Assembly (NCBI RefSeq): GCF_014205335.1 | Contig: NZ_JACHNH010000001.1 | Coordinates: 682,001 to 746,000, forward strand | Direction of reading: 5' to 3' | Origin: Amorphoplanes digitatis | GTDB taxonomy: Bacteria > Actinomycetota > Actinomycetes > Mycobacteriales > Micromonosporaceae | DNA length: 64,000 nt | Part shown: positions 24,707-32,691 of the stretch, in pieces | How positions within the stretch are numbered: the stretch's first letter is position 1 | How the letters are laid out: each line of letters starts with the position of its first letter | Notes under the pieces: generated by a model | Told to the model about the DNA's origin: nothing | What the model saw: only the letters and a program-made list of their open reading frames with translations | Database searches by the model: none | Position numbers and translations under genes: made by a program

Positions 24707-26333
24707 GAAGGCCGTCATCTATTGCCTCGACATCGACACGTACGCCGACTCAGACGGCGACGGCGTCGGTGACATCAGGGGCCTGATCGGGCGTCTCGAC
24801 TATCTGGCCCGGCTCGGTGTCACCTGCGTCTGGCTCAACCCGATCCATCCGACCCCCAACCGCGACGACGGTTACGACGTCGAGGACTTCTACAACGTCG
24901 ATCCGCGCTTCGGCACCCTCGGCGACTTCGCCGAGCTCCTGCACCAGGCCCGGGACCTGGGCATCCGGGTGATCATCGACCTGGTCGTCAACCACACCTC
25001 CGACCGGCATCCGTGGTTCCGGTCGGCCCGCTCGTCGCCGGACTCGCCCTACCGCGACTGGTACGTCTGGTCCGACAGCGCGCCGCCGGACCGGCGCCAG
25101 GGCATGGTCTTCCCCGGCGAGCAGGCCGAGACCTGGAGCTACGACCGCACCGCGAAGAAGTGGTTCTACCACCGGTTCTACGACTTCCAGCCGGACCTCA
25201 ACATCAAGAACCCGGAGGTCCGCGCCGAGATCAAGAAGATCTGCTCGTTCTGGCTCCAGCTCGGCGTCTCCGGCTTCCGGATGGACGCCGTGCCGTTCAT
25301 CATCGAGGAGACCGAGCCGGGCAACCCGAACCCGCGCAAGGACCTGGAGTTCCTCACCGACCTGCGCCAGCACGTGCAGTGGCGCCACGGCGACGCGGTC
25401 CTGCTCGCCGAGGCGAACGCCGAGCCGGACCAGCTCAAGGAGTTCTTCGGCGACGCGGGCGGCTCCGCCAACCGCATACACATGCTCTTCGACTTCATGC
25501 TCAATGGCCGGCTCATGCTCGCACTCGCCCGCGGCAACCCCGAGGGGATCATCGACGCGCTGCACGACACCCCGAAGCTGCCGGCCGGCGGGCAGTGGGC
25601 GACGTTCCTGCGCAACCACGACGAGGTCGACCTGTCGCGGCTCACGGCCGAGCAGCGCAACGAGGTGTTCGCGCAGTTCGGCCCGGACGAGAACATGCAG
25701 CTGTACGGCCGCGGCATCCGCCGCCGGATGGCACCGATGCTCGGCGGCGACCGCCGCCGCATCGAGCTGGCGTACGCGCTCCAGTTCAGCCTGCGCGGCA
25801 CCCCGGTGCTGCGGTACGGCGAGGAGATCGGCATGGGCGAGGACCTGACGCAGGACGGGCGCAACGCCATCCGTACGCCGATGCAGTGGTCCCTGCTGCC
25901 CAACGGCGGCTTCTCCACCGCGAACGCCGGCGACCTGGTCCGCCCGGTGATCTCCGGCGGCGACTACGGCTACGAGACGGTCAACGCGACAGCGCAGCGG
26001 CACGACCCGGCGTCGCTGCTGTCCTGGTTCGAGCGGATGATCCGCACCCTGCGGGAGGCGCCGGAGATCGGCAGCGGCAGCTGCACGCACGTCGACGTTC
26101 CCGCGCCGACGGGCCTGCTGGTGCATCGTGCCGACGACCTCACCGGCACCATGTTGTTTCTGCACAACCTCTCCGGCGAGGACGGGGTGGTCGACCTCGG
26201 CAGCCTCCACCCGGAGGCCGAGTACCCCAACGACGTGCTCGCCGACCAGGAGTACGCGGAGCCCGGCGGGCTCGACAAGCTCGCCGTCGCGGGCTACGGC
26301 TACCGCTGGATCAGGCTCCGCCGTCACGCCTGA
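24687..26333 (+). CDS. GH13 alpha-glucosidase/trehalose-synthase-like enzyme
   Basis: A 548-residue cytoplasmic (beta/alpha)8 alpha-amylase-family enzyme. Conserved regions: DLVVNHTS (98-105), GFRMDAV with nucleophile Asp200, LLAEAN with acid/base Glu242 and FLRNHDE with stabilising Asp312. The opening WYEKAVIYCLDIDTYADSDGDGVGD and the MQWS motif near 405 resemble trehalose synthase (TreS) and maltose-active GH13 members. It lacks the TreS-Pep2 fusion and lies away from other glycogen or trehalose genes, so isomerase versus hydrolase activity cannot be decided. Start ATG 24687 follows ACGGAGC and overlaps the upstream membrane protein. Confidence 0.85.
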   Translation: MSDRWYEKAVIYCLDIDTYADSDGDGVGDIRGLIGRLDYLARLGVTCVWLNPIHPTPNRDDGYDVEDFYNVDPRFGTLGDFAELLHQARDLGIRVIIDLVVNHTSDRHPWFRSARSSPDSPYRDWYVWSDSAPPDRRQGMVFPGEQAETWSYDRTAKKWFYHRFYDFQPDLNIKNPEVRAEIKKICSFWLQLGVSGFRMDAVPFIIEETEPGNPNPRKDLEFLTDLRQHVQWRHGDAVLLAEANAEPDQLKEFFGDAGGSANRIHMLFDFMLNGRLMLALARGNPEGIIDALHDTPKLPAGGQWATFLRNHDEVDLSRLTAEQRNEVFAQFGPDENMQLYGRGIRRRMAPMLGGDRRRIELAYALQFSLRGTPVLRYGEEIGMGEDLTQDGRNAIRTPMQWSLLPNGGFSTANAGDLVRPVISGGDYGYETVNATAQRHDPASLLSWFERMIRTLREAPEIGSGSCTHVDVPAPTGLLVHRADDLTGTMLFLHNLSGEDGVVDLGSLHPEAEYPNDVLADQEYAEPGGLDKLAVAGYGYRWIRLRRHA

Positions 26334-26400
26334 GAGAATTTGCATCTCTAGTGCGTAAATACCGTCGGCGCAATAGCTTGTGAGAAGAACCCGCCATGTA

Positions 26401-26427
26401 ACCCGCGGGTAACTACTGGGTTAGAGT
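26401..26427 (+). promoter_or_regulatory. Promoter with overlapping 10-bp palindrome upstream of the FabG-like gene
   Basis: The perfect palindrome ACCCGCGGGT (26401-26410) sits 11 bases before TAGAGT (26422-26427), a plausible -10 box about 50 bases upstream of the start. The palindrome falls in the -35/spacer area where a TetR-type repressor could bind. Confidence 0.4.
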
Positions 26428-26478
26428 CGGCCGGACTTGCTTTCGAGCACAGCTTTCGACCACTGCGGGAGGCCGAGG

Positions 26479-27237
26479 ATGACCCAGCCGAATCGGGTAG
26501 CGATCGTGACCGGGGCCGCTCGCGGCATCGGCGACGCGACCGCGCGCAAGCTCGCCGCCGACGGGATGGCCGTCGCGGTCGTCGACCTCGACGAGGGCGC
26601 CTGCGCGAACACGGTGACCGCGATCCACGACGCCGGCGGCACCGCTCTCGCCGTCGGCGCCGACGTCTCCGACGCCGCGCAGGTCACCGCCGCCGTCGAA
26701 CGGATCACGGCCGAGCTGGGCGCGCCGACAGTGCTCGTCAACAACGCCGGGGTGCTGCGGGACAACCTGCTGTTCAAGATGACCGACGACGACTGGGAGA
26801 CCGTCATGGCGGTCCACCTGCGCGGCGCCTTCCTGTTCAGCCGGGCCGTGCAGAAGCACATGGTCGAGGCCGGCTGGGGCCGCATCGTGAGCCTGTCCAG
26901 CACCTCCGCGCTGGGCAACCGGGGCCAGGCCAACTACGCCGCCGCGAAGGCCGGCCTACAGGGCTTCACCAAGACACTCGCCATCGAGCTGGGCCGCTTC
27001 GGCGTCACCGCGAACGCGGTGGCACCGGGGTTCATCGTGACCGATATGACCGCTGCGACCGCCGCGCGGGTCGGCGTCGATTTCGCCGATTTCGAGAAGG
27101 CGGCGATCGGTCAGATTCCGGTCGGCCGGGCGGGCCGTCCCGAAGACGTCGCGAACACCGTATCCTTCCTGGTCAGTGACGGCGCGGGGTTCGTCTCCGG
27201 GCAGGTCATCTATGTGGCGGGTGGCCCCCGCGACTAG
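26479..27237 (+). CDS. FabG-like SDR-family 3-oxoacyl reductase
   Basis: A 252-residue NAD(P)H-dependent short-chain dehydrogenase. It shows TGAARGIG (11-18), the NNAG motif (88-91), catalytic Ser140, Tyr153 and Lys157 (SLSSTSALGNRGQANYAAAK area), and the terminal VSGQVIYVAGG seen in FabG proteins. ATG 26479 follows GGGAGG and is preferred over the upstream ATG at 26437. Reduction of a 3-oxoacyl-ACP or CoA is expected. Standing apart from the fatty-acid synthase operon, it may serve secondary or degradative metabolism. Confidence 0.85.
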   Translation: MTQPNRVAIVTGAARGIGDATARKLAADGMAVAVVDLDEGACANTVTAIHDAGGTALAVGADVSDAAQVTAAVERITAELGAPTVLVNNAGVLRDNLLFKMTDDDWETVMAVHLRGAFLFSRAVQKHMVEAGWGRIVSLSSTSALGNRGQANYAAAKAGLQGFTKTLAIELGRFGVTANAVAPGFIVTDMTAATAARVGVDFADFEKAAIGQIPVGRAGRPEDVANTVSFLVSDGAGFVSGQVIYVAGGPRD

Positions 27238-27309
27238 CGCACCGGCTTGATCCGGGGCGCTACACATGAGGGTGCGACCCCGGACGGACAAGGGCGGAGA
27301 AGCGGGACT

Positions 27310-27720
27310 GTGAATCGACGGATGAGCTCGCGGAGCGTGGCTCTGACCAGCACGTTTCTGTTGTTGGCCGCAGGCGGCACGGCCGCCTGCGACAACGGCG
27401 ACGACTACCAGGACGAGGGCTTCTACTGCGCCGACGAGAACGGCGTCATCGTCGACGAGGACAACTGTGACGACGACGACGGCAACTTCGGCGGCGGCGG
27501 TGGCGCCTTCTTCCTCTGGCACTCGGCGGGCTACCGGTCCGGCTATCCGATCGGCCACAAGCTCCCGCCCGGCGGCGCCAAGTTCGCCTACAACGACAAG
27601 ATCGCGCGTTCCAAGTACGGGCTGCCGCCCACCGGCCGGGTCGGCAACGGCACGGTCAAGACCAGCGTGGTCGGCAAGGGCGGCAGCGGCGGTCACTCCA
27701 GCGGCAAGTCCGGCGGCTGA
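27310..27720 (+). CDS. Acidic lipoprotein-like protein preceding a GSP-synthase-like enzyme
   Basis: A 136-residue protein starting at GTG 27310. A basic N-terminus and hydrophobic core end in a lipobox-like GTAAC (residues about 23-27). Next comes a very acidic Cys-containing stretch (DNGDDYQDEGFYC, DEDNCDDDDG), a GGGG turn and a Gly/Lys/Ser-rich basic tail (KGGSGGHSSGKSGG). No enzyme motif is visible. The next gene starts two bases after its stop, so they are translationally linked. The strongly split charge is unusual. I do not recognise a characterised family. Confidence 0.6.
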   Translation: MNRRMSSRSVALTSTFLLLAAGGTAACDNGDDYQDEGFYCADENGVIVDEDNCDDDDGNFGGGGGAFFLWHSAGYRSGYPIGHKLPPGGAKFAYNDKIARSKYGLPPTGRVGNGTVKTSVVGKGGSGGHSSGKSGG

Positions 27721-27722
27721 CC

Positions 27723-29189
27723 TTGCGCCGGATCCCCTACGGCCCGGTCCGCGACGGCTGGCGGCTCACCAACTACAGCCTCGGCCTGACCTACAACGAC
27801 ACCGAGCTGCCGGACGGCACGATGATGTCGTACTGGCAGGAGGGTCCGTACTACGACTTCACCGAGGCTGAGATCGAGGAGCTGGAGACGGCGACGACCG
27901 TCCTCGACAGCATGTGCATCGAGGCCGGCGACTGGATGGTGCGGCAGTGCCCACGCCACACCGCGCAGGGCCGCCGCGACGGCTACTTCGCCTCGGTCTG
28001 CGGCCCGGAGTCCTGCTTCCTGACGAAGATCGGCATCCCGGAGTACGCACACGAGCAGATCATCCGCACGTGGTTCGACGGTGACGCCGAGACCTGGACC
28101 CACCAGGACAAGGACCCGGAGGGCCGGCTGCCGATGCAGACGCCGGACTACTCGCCGAGCGTCTACGGCCGCTTCGACCTCTGGTACAACGGCGCGGGCA
28201 CGACGCCGCGCCTGCTCGAGTACAACGCGCAGACCCCGACGTCGCTCGTCGAGGCCGCGGTCATCCAGTGGCACTGGGTCGACCAGACCAACCTGACCCA
28301 GCACCCGTGGCGGCAGTGGAACTCGATTCACGACCGGCTGGTCGGCTGGGAGGCCGCCGACGGCGAGCCGGCCAACCCCGGCGCCTGGCGGCGAAACATC
28401 GGCAAGCTGCGCGAGGCCCGCCCGTGGCTGCCGGAGAAACCAAAGATCTTCTTCGCGTACGAGACGAGCGAGGCCACCGGCGAGGACCGGATGAACGTGG
28501 CCTACCTCATGGCGACCGCCGAGGAGGCCGGCTATCCGGTCGAGCTGATCGCGATGAGCCAGATCGGCTGGGATGTGGCCGGCGACCGGGTGCTCTTCGT
28601 GCCCGCGCCGGGCCAGGAGCACAAGGCCGAGTCGATCGACGTCATCTTCATGCTCTATCCGTGGGAGTGGTTCTGGAACGAGGAGGGCGGCAAGGCCTTC
28701 TTCCGCAACATGGCCGACCCCGCCAAGCGCGGCACGGTCTGGATGGAACCGCCGTACAAGGCGGCCCTGCTCGGCAACAAGGCGCTGCTGCCCGTCCTGT
28801 GGAAGCTCTTCGGCGACGACCCTGAACGCGGCAGGTACCTGCTACCGGCCTACTTCGCGGAGTCCTCCGCGGCGGCAAAACTCACCTCGTACGCGAAAAA
28901 GCCGGTCTGGGGTCGCGAGGGTGGCTCGGTGACGCTGGTCAAGGACGGGGTCACCATCTCCGACAACCCGTCGGAGTACGGCGCCGACGGCCGCTATGTC
29001 GTGCAGGAGCTGCTGGAGCTTCCGTCGTTCGACGGCCTGGAGGGCACGGTCCACCCGGTGATCGGCGCCTGGCTGATCGACGGCGAGCCGGCCGGCATGG
29101 GCATCCGCGAGGGCCTCGGCGCCGACGGCCTGGTGACCAAGGACCGCTGTAATTTTCTGCCGCACACTGTCGGCGCGAGCGACTCCTGA
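27723..29189 (+). CDS. Glutathionylspermidine-synthase-like ATP-grasp enzyme
   Basis: A 488-residue protein starting at TTG 27723, two bases after the lipoprotein stop. It resembles the C-terminal synthetase domain of glutathionylspermidine synthase and the E. coli YgiC/YjfC group: RFDLWYNGAGTTPRLLEYNAQTPTSLVEAA supplies the acidic substrate/Mg region, and the C-terminal NPSEYGADGRYVVQELLELP and GAWLIDGEPAGMGIREG are typical of this ATP-grasp fold. The amidase half is absent, as in YgiC. These enzymes join a carboxylate to an amine with ATP. Actinobacteria lack glutathione, so the substrate here must differ. Pairing with a lipoprotein suggests an envelope-related peptide or amine ligation (inference). 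Confidence 0.8.
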   Translation: MRRIPYGPVRDGWRLTNYSLGLTYNDTELPDGTMMSYWQEGPYYDFTEAEIEELETATTVLDSMCIEAGDWMVRQCPRHTAQGRRDGYFASVCGPESCFLTKIGIPEYAHEQIIRTWFDGDAETWTHQDKDPEGRLPMQTPDYSPSVYGRFDLWYNGAGTTPRLLEYNAQTPTSLVEAAVIQWHWVDQTNLTQHPWRQWNSIHDRLVGWEAADGEPANPGAWRRNIGKLREARPWLPEKPKIFFAYETSEATGEDRMNVAYLMATAEEAGYPVELIAMSQIGWDVAGDRVLFVPAPGQEHKAESIDVIFMLYPWEWFWNEEGGKAFFRNMADPAKRGTVWMEPPYKAALLGNKALLPVLWKLFGDDPERGRYLLPAYFAESSAAAKLTSYAKKPVWGREGGSVTLVKDGVTISDNPSEYGADGRYVVQELLELPSFDGLEGTVHPVIGAWLIDGEPAGMGIREGLGADGLVTKDRCNFLPHTVGASDS

Positions 29190-29193
29190 GGGG

Positions 29194-29622
29194 TCAGTCG
29201 CGCGGGCGGTGGCGCCACAGCCACCAGAGGCCGACGATCGGCAGCACCAGCGGGACGAAGCCGTAGCCGCTGCCGAACTGCGACCAGACGGTGGCGTCCG
29301 GGAACGCGGCCTTGTCGAAGATGCTGAGCGTGCCGACCACCAGCACGCCGATCAGCTCGATGGTGCAGCTGACCAGCGCGATCCGCCGGCCCCGGGTGCC
29401 GCCGACGGCGAGCCCGACCGTGGCCGCGATGTACACAAGCGCGGCGAACGCCGACAGCAGGAAGGCCAGCGGCGCCTCGGAGAACTTGGTGGCGATCTGC
29501 ACGCCCGCGCGGGCGCTGGCGGAGACGGCGAAGACGCCGTAGACGAACAGCAGCACCCGGCCGGCGCCGGTGCCGATGGCGGCGTCCCGCGGCCGGGCCG
29601 GCGCGTTCGACGGCTCAGGCAC
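29194..29622 (-). CDS. Conserved four-TM membrane protein
   Basis: A 142-residue protein with about four hydrophobic segments (25-42, 52-70, 80-100, 120-137) and a short charged N-terminus. No catalytic motif is seen. Its start overlaps the end of the upstream membrane gene by eight bases, so the two are co-translated. The closing GLWWLWRHRPRD is typical of small actinobacterial integral membrane proteins without known function. Confidence 0.6.
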   Translation of the reverse strand: MPEPSNAPARPRDAAIGTGAGRVLLFVYGVFAVSASARAGVQIATKFSEAPLAFLLSAFAALVYIAATVGLAVGGTRGRRIALVSCTIELIGVLVVGTLSIFDKAAFPDATVWSQFGSGYGFVPLVLPIVGLWWLWRHRPRD

Positions 29623-29983
29623 CGGTCACCTCCGCGATCTGCTGCAGCCGCAGCACCAGGACCGGCAGCACCAGGCAGGCGACGCCGAGGATCAGGGAGC
29701 CCCACCGGGTCGGCTCCAGCCGGGCCAGATAGAACCCGGCCGGCGCGAACGCGACGGTGGTGATCAGGTAGCCGACGAACGTCGTCCAGTCGCTCGGCGG
29801 CTCGCCGACGAAGAGCCCGACGACGGCTACCACGACAAGCACCGCCACCAGGGCGCTCAGGCCTAGCATGGCCCACAGGTCCGCGTTGCTGGGCGCACGG
29901 TTCCGCGCGCAGCGGATCAGATACCAGATACCCAGCAGCAGGGCCGCGACGATGGTCGCGGTCGATAGTGGGCCGTTCATCAC
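29615..29983 (-). CDS. Conserved membrane protein, partner of the downstream four-TM protein
   Basis: A 122-residue protein with about four hydrophobic segments. The GTG at 29983 (followed by ATG) is chosen because TACGCT lies six bases upstream on the minus strand, a leaderless arrangement; GTG 29989 would lie between that box and the start and is less likely. It forms a two-gene unit with the next membrane protein. Function unknown. Confidence 0.6.
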   Translation of the reverse strand: MMNGPLSTATIVAALLLGIWYLIRCARNRAPSNADLWAMLGLSALVAVLVVVAVVGLFVGEPPSDWTTFVGYLITTVAFAPAGFYLARLEPTRWGSLILGVACLVLPVLVLRLQQIAEVTGA

Positions 29984-29989
29984 CGGCAC

Positions 29990-29995
29990 AGCGTA
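29990..29995 (-). promoter_or_regulatory. -10 element of a leaderless promoter
   Basis: On the minus strand TACGCT lies six bases before the GTG at 29983. Confidence 0.5.
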
Positions 29996-30058
29996 CTGAG
30001 CCCATCCGGCGTGTTAGCTTTCGGCCGGGTGTGATCTTGAATGGAAGGCGGCACGAGG

Positions 30059-30955
30059 ATGCGGTTCGGACTTTTCGGTACGGGACCCTGGGCGCATCAG
30101 GCGCACGCCCCGGCGCTGGCGGCCCACCCGGACGTCGAACTGGTCGGCGTGTGGGGCCGTGACCCGGCGAAGGCGGCGGCCCTGGCACAGGAGCACGGCG
30201 CCAAGCCGTACGCGGAGATCGACGATCTGATCGCCGACGTGGACGCCGTCGCGGTGGCCCTGCCGCCGGACGTGCAGGCGGACATCGCGCTGCGCGCGGC
30301 CCGCGCGGGCAAGCATCTGCTGCTGGACAAGCCGGTGGCGTTCACGCCCGAGGCCGCCGACGAGATCGTCGCGGCCGCGGCGGAGCACGAGGTGGCCGGC
30401 GTGGTGTTCTTCACCCGCCGCTTCATGCCGGAGATCCAGCAGTTCATCGAGCGGGCGCAGGCCACCGAGGGCTGGCTCGAGGCCCGCATCGACCACCTCG
30501 GCTCGATCTTCCAGCCGGGCAACCCGTTCGGGGCGTCGGTGTGGCGCAAGGAGAGCGGCGGCCTGTGGGACGTCGGCCCGCACGCGGTCGCGCTGATCCT
30601 TCCGGTGCTCGGCCCGGTCGCCGAGGTGACCGCGCTGGCCGGCAGCCGCGACATGACCCACGTGCTGCTGGGCCACGCGAGCGGCGCGGTCAGCACGCTG
30701 ACCCTGTCGGTCGACGCGCCGGCGGCGCTGGAGCGCGAGGACGCCGCGTTCTTCGGCGAGTCCGGCGTCGCGGACGTGCCGCCGGTGCCGTGGCTGCCGG
30801 TCGAGGCCTTCACCCGGGCCGTCGACGCGCTGATCGTCGCGGCCGGCGGCGGACCGGCCTCGCCGCTGGACCTGGCGTTCGGCACCGAGGTCGTGAAGAT
30901 CCTGGCCGGCGCGGCGGAGTCGATCAAGACCGGCCGGACGGTCAAGCTCGGCTGA
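30059..30955 (+). CDS. Gfo/Idh/MocA-family oxidoreductase
   Basis: A 298-residue NAD(P)-dependent sugar or inositol dehydrogenase-like protein. The N-terminal Rossmann fold starts FGLFGTGPWAHQAHAPAL, and LLLDKPVAF contains the conserved Lys-Pro of the family (usually EKP). The C-terminal domain carries GLWDVGPHAV, with the usual Asp/His active-site pair. ATG 30059 is preferred to ATG 30041 because GGAAGG and ACGAGG lie before it and the Rossmann strand then begins at residue 2. No sugar operon surrounds it, so the substrate is unknown. Confidence 0.85.
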   Translation: MRFGLFGTGPWAHQAHAPALAAHPDVELVGVWGRDPAKAAALAQEHGAKPYAEIDDLIADVDAVAVALPPDVQADIALRAARAGKHLLLDKPVAFTPEAADEIVAAAAEHEVAGVVFFTRRFMPEIQQFIERAQATEGWLEARIDHLGSIFQPGNPFGASVWRKESGGLWDVGPHAVALILPVLGPVAEVTALAGSRDMTHVLLGHASGAVSTLTLSVDAPAALEREDAAFFGESGVADVPPVPWLPVEAFTRAVDALIVAAGGGPASPLDLAFGTEVVKILAGAAESIKTGRTVKLG

Positions 30956-30963
30956 TTGTCCGC

Positions 30964-30975
30964 GGAAGGCCTTCC
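30964..30975 (+). terminator. Short palindrome, possible terminator
   Basis: GGAAGGCCTTCC, a perfect 12-bp palindrome with extra flanking GC pairing, follows the oxidoreductase stop by eight bases. It is weak as a terminator. Confidence 0.35.
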
Positions 30976-31077
30976 CGCGCGAAATGCGGGTCCTGCTCAC
31001 ATAGCGGTGTTTTCGTGGTTAGGTTTGCTCTGACGAAGGTCGTTCACACTGCGATGTGGCAATGATCGGGGCGCGCC

Positions 31078-31581
31078 ATGAAAGCTTTGCTGAATTCGTT
31101 GACCGAGGCGGAGTTGCTGCTGGTCCACGAGACCAAGTCCGCCCAGTTGGCGGCGCTTGACGAGGACGGACTCGTGGAGTTGCACACGCGCATCCGGCGG
31201 GCCCGCAACAAGTACATGAAGTCGTATCGGCGTGAGGCCAGCGCGAAGGTCGCCGAGTACGGCGGCCGGGGCAAGGCACGCCCGAAGAACACCCGCAACG
31301 CGCAGAAGGCGGAGGTGTTCGAGGACGCGCTGGCCCGGGTGAGCCGCCACCTCGCCGTCGCGGCGCGCCGCACCGCGGCGGAGCTGAAGGCGCAACGGCT
31401 CGCGGCGGCGAAGGCCCAGCGCAACGAGGCCCCGCCGAAGGCGGTTCGCCGGCCGGCCTCGGCCCCGGTCAAGCCGCAGCGTAAGCAGCGGCCACCGGCG
31501 TCGGCTCCGGCCATGCGCAAGCGCCACGCCGGCACCAAGGCCGTCGGCGCGCGGCGCCAGGCCAAGCGCGACAGCAAATAA
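31078..31581 (+). CDS. Lys/Arg/Ala-rich basic protein
   Basis: A 167-residue protein. Residues 1-60 are amphipathic and helical (LTEAELLLVHETKSAQLAAL and following), with the pattern of small actinobacterial helical domains. From about 60 onward it is strongly basic, with Ala/Lys/Pro-rich repeats ending KRHAGTKAVGARRQAKRDSK, similar in composition to the tails of actinobacterial HU and histone-like proteins. There is no signal peptide. Nucleic-acid binding is inferred from charge alone. It sits alone between an oxidoreductase and a glutaminase. Confidence 0.65.
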   Translation: MKALLNSLTEAELLLVHETKSAQLAALDEDGLVELHTRIRRARNKYMKSYRREASAKVAEYGGRGKARPKNTRNAQKAEVFEDALARVSRHLAVAARRTAAELKAQRLAAAKAQRNEAPPKAVRRPASAPVKPQRKQRPPASAPAMRKRHAGTKAVGARRQAKRDSK

Positions 31582-31605
31582 GCCCGCCCCGCGGCGGCAC
31601 ACCTC

Positions 31606-32691
31606 GTGATCATCGGTCGTGGGGGGCAGGCGGGCGCCGAGCCGCCGTTCGTCTCCACCGGGCGGCTTCCGCCGCCCGCGGTCGTGGCGGACCTGGTCCG
31701 GTCGGCGCACCGGCGTTACGCCGGCGACGACTCCGGCGCGCTCTCCACGGTCTATCCGGCGCTGACCCGGGTGCCGCCCGGCCTGTTCGGCGTGGCGGCG
31801 ACGGGCACCTCCGGCGACACCTATGCGGCCGGCGACGCCGACGTGCTCTTTTCGATCATGAGCATCGCCAAGCCCTTCGTCTTCGCCCTGATCTGCGATG
31901 CCATCGGCGCGGACGAGGCGCGCCGGGCGATCGGCGTCAACGCGACCGGGATGGCGTTCAACTCCCTCGCGGCCGTCGAGAACGGGCCGGGCGGGCGTAC
32001 CAATCCGATGGTGAATCCGGGCGCGATCGCGACCACGAGCCTCGCGCCGGGCGCGACGCCGCAGGACCGGTGGGACTTCCTCGCCGACGGGCTGTCGCGG
32101 TTCGCCGGGCGGCCGCTCGACCTCGACGCGGCGATGTACGAGTCCGCGTCGCGGTCCAACCAGCGCAACCGGGCGATGGTCCACCTGCTCGACGGCTACG
32201 GCGGCATCGGTGGTGACGCGGCCGAGGCGCTCGACCTGTACACCCGGCAGAGTTCGCTGCTGGTCAGCGCCCGTGATCTCGCGGTGATGGGCGCGACCCT
32301 CGCCGACGGCGGCCTGAACCCGACAAGCGGCGTGCAGGTGCTCAGCGCCGAGAGCTGCCGCTGCGCCCTGGCGGTGATGACAACGGCCGGCCTGTACGAG
32401 ACCTCCGGCGACTGGCTCTACGACGTGGGGCTGCCGGGCAAGAGCGGCATCGGCGGCGGCATCGTCACCGTGTCGCCGGGCAAGGGCGGCCTGGGCACCT
32501 TCGCGCCGCTGCTCGACGAGGCGGGCAACAGCGTGAAGGGCCAGTTGGCCTCGGCCTACCTCTCCCGGAGACTCGGCCTGGACCTCTTCGCGTCGCAGGC
32601 AGCGGACGGCATCTGGCGGCCGGGGTCAGAGCCGCCAGATGAGCGGGACCAGCCCGACAGCGATCACCAGGAACCAGATGATCATGGGTAG
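31606..32691 (+). CDS. glsA: Glutaminase A
   Basis: A 361-residue serine-dependent glutaminase converting glutamine to glutamate and ammonia. It has the beta-lactamase-like fold: SxxK is S86-I-A-K89 in FSIMSIAKPF, and NPMVNPGAIATT, SASRSNQRNRAM and the late LPGKSGIGGGIV block are family signatures. Start GTG 31606. The C-terminus runs 66 bases into the convergent transporter gene, adding a polar tail not usual in GlsA. The last about 20 residues are probably dispensable. Confidence 0.93.
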   Translation: MIIGRGGQAGAEPPFVSTGRLPPPAVVADLVRSAHRRYAGDDSGALSTVYPALTRVPPGLFGVAATGTSGDTYAAGDADVLFSIMSIAKPFVFALICDAIGADEARRAIGVNATGMAFNSLAAVENGPGGRTNPMVNPGAIATTSLAPGATPQDRWDFLADGLSRFAGRPLDLDAAMYESASRSNQRNRAMVHLLDGYGGIGGDAAEALDLYTRQSSLLVSARDLAVMGATLADGGLNPTSGVQVLSAESCRCALAVMTTAGLYETSGDWLYDVGLPGKSGIGGGIVTVSPGKGGLGTFAPLLDEAGNSVKGQLASAYLSRRLGLDLFASQAADGIWRPGSEPPDERDQPDSDHQEPDDHG

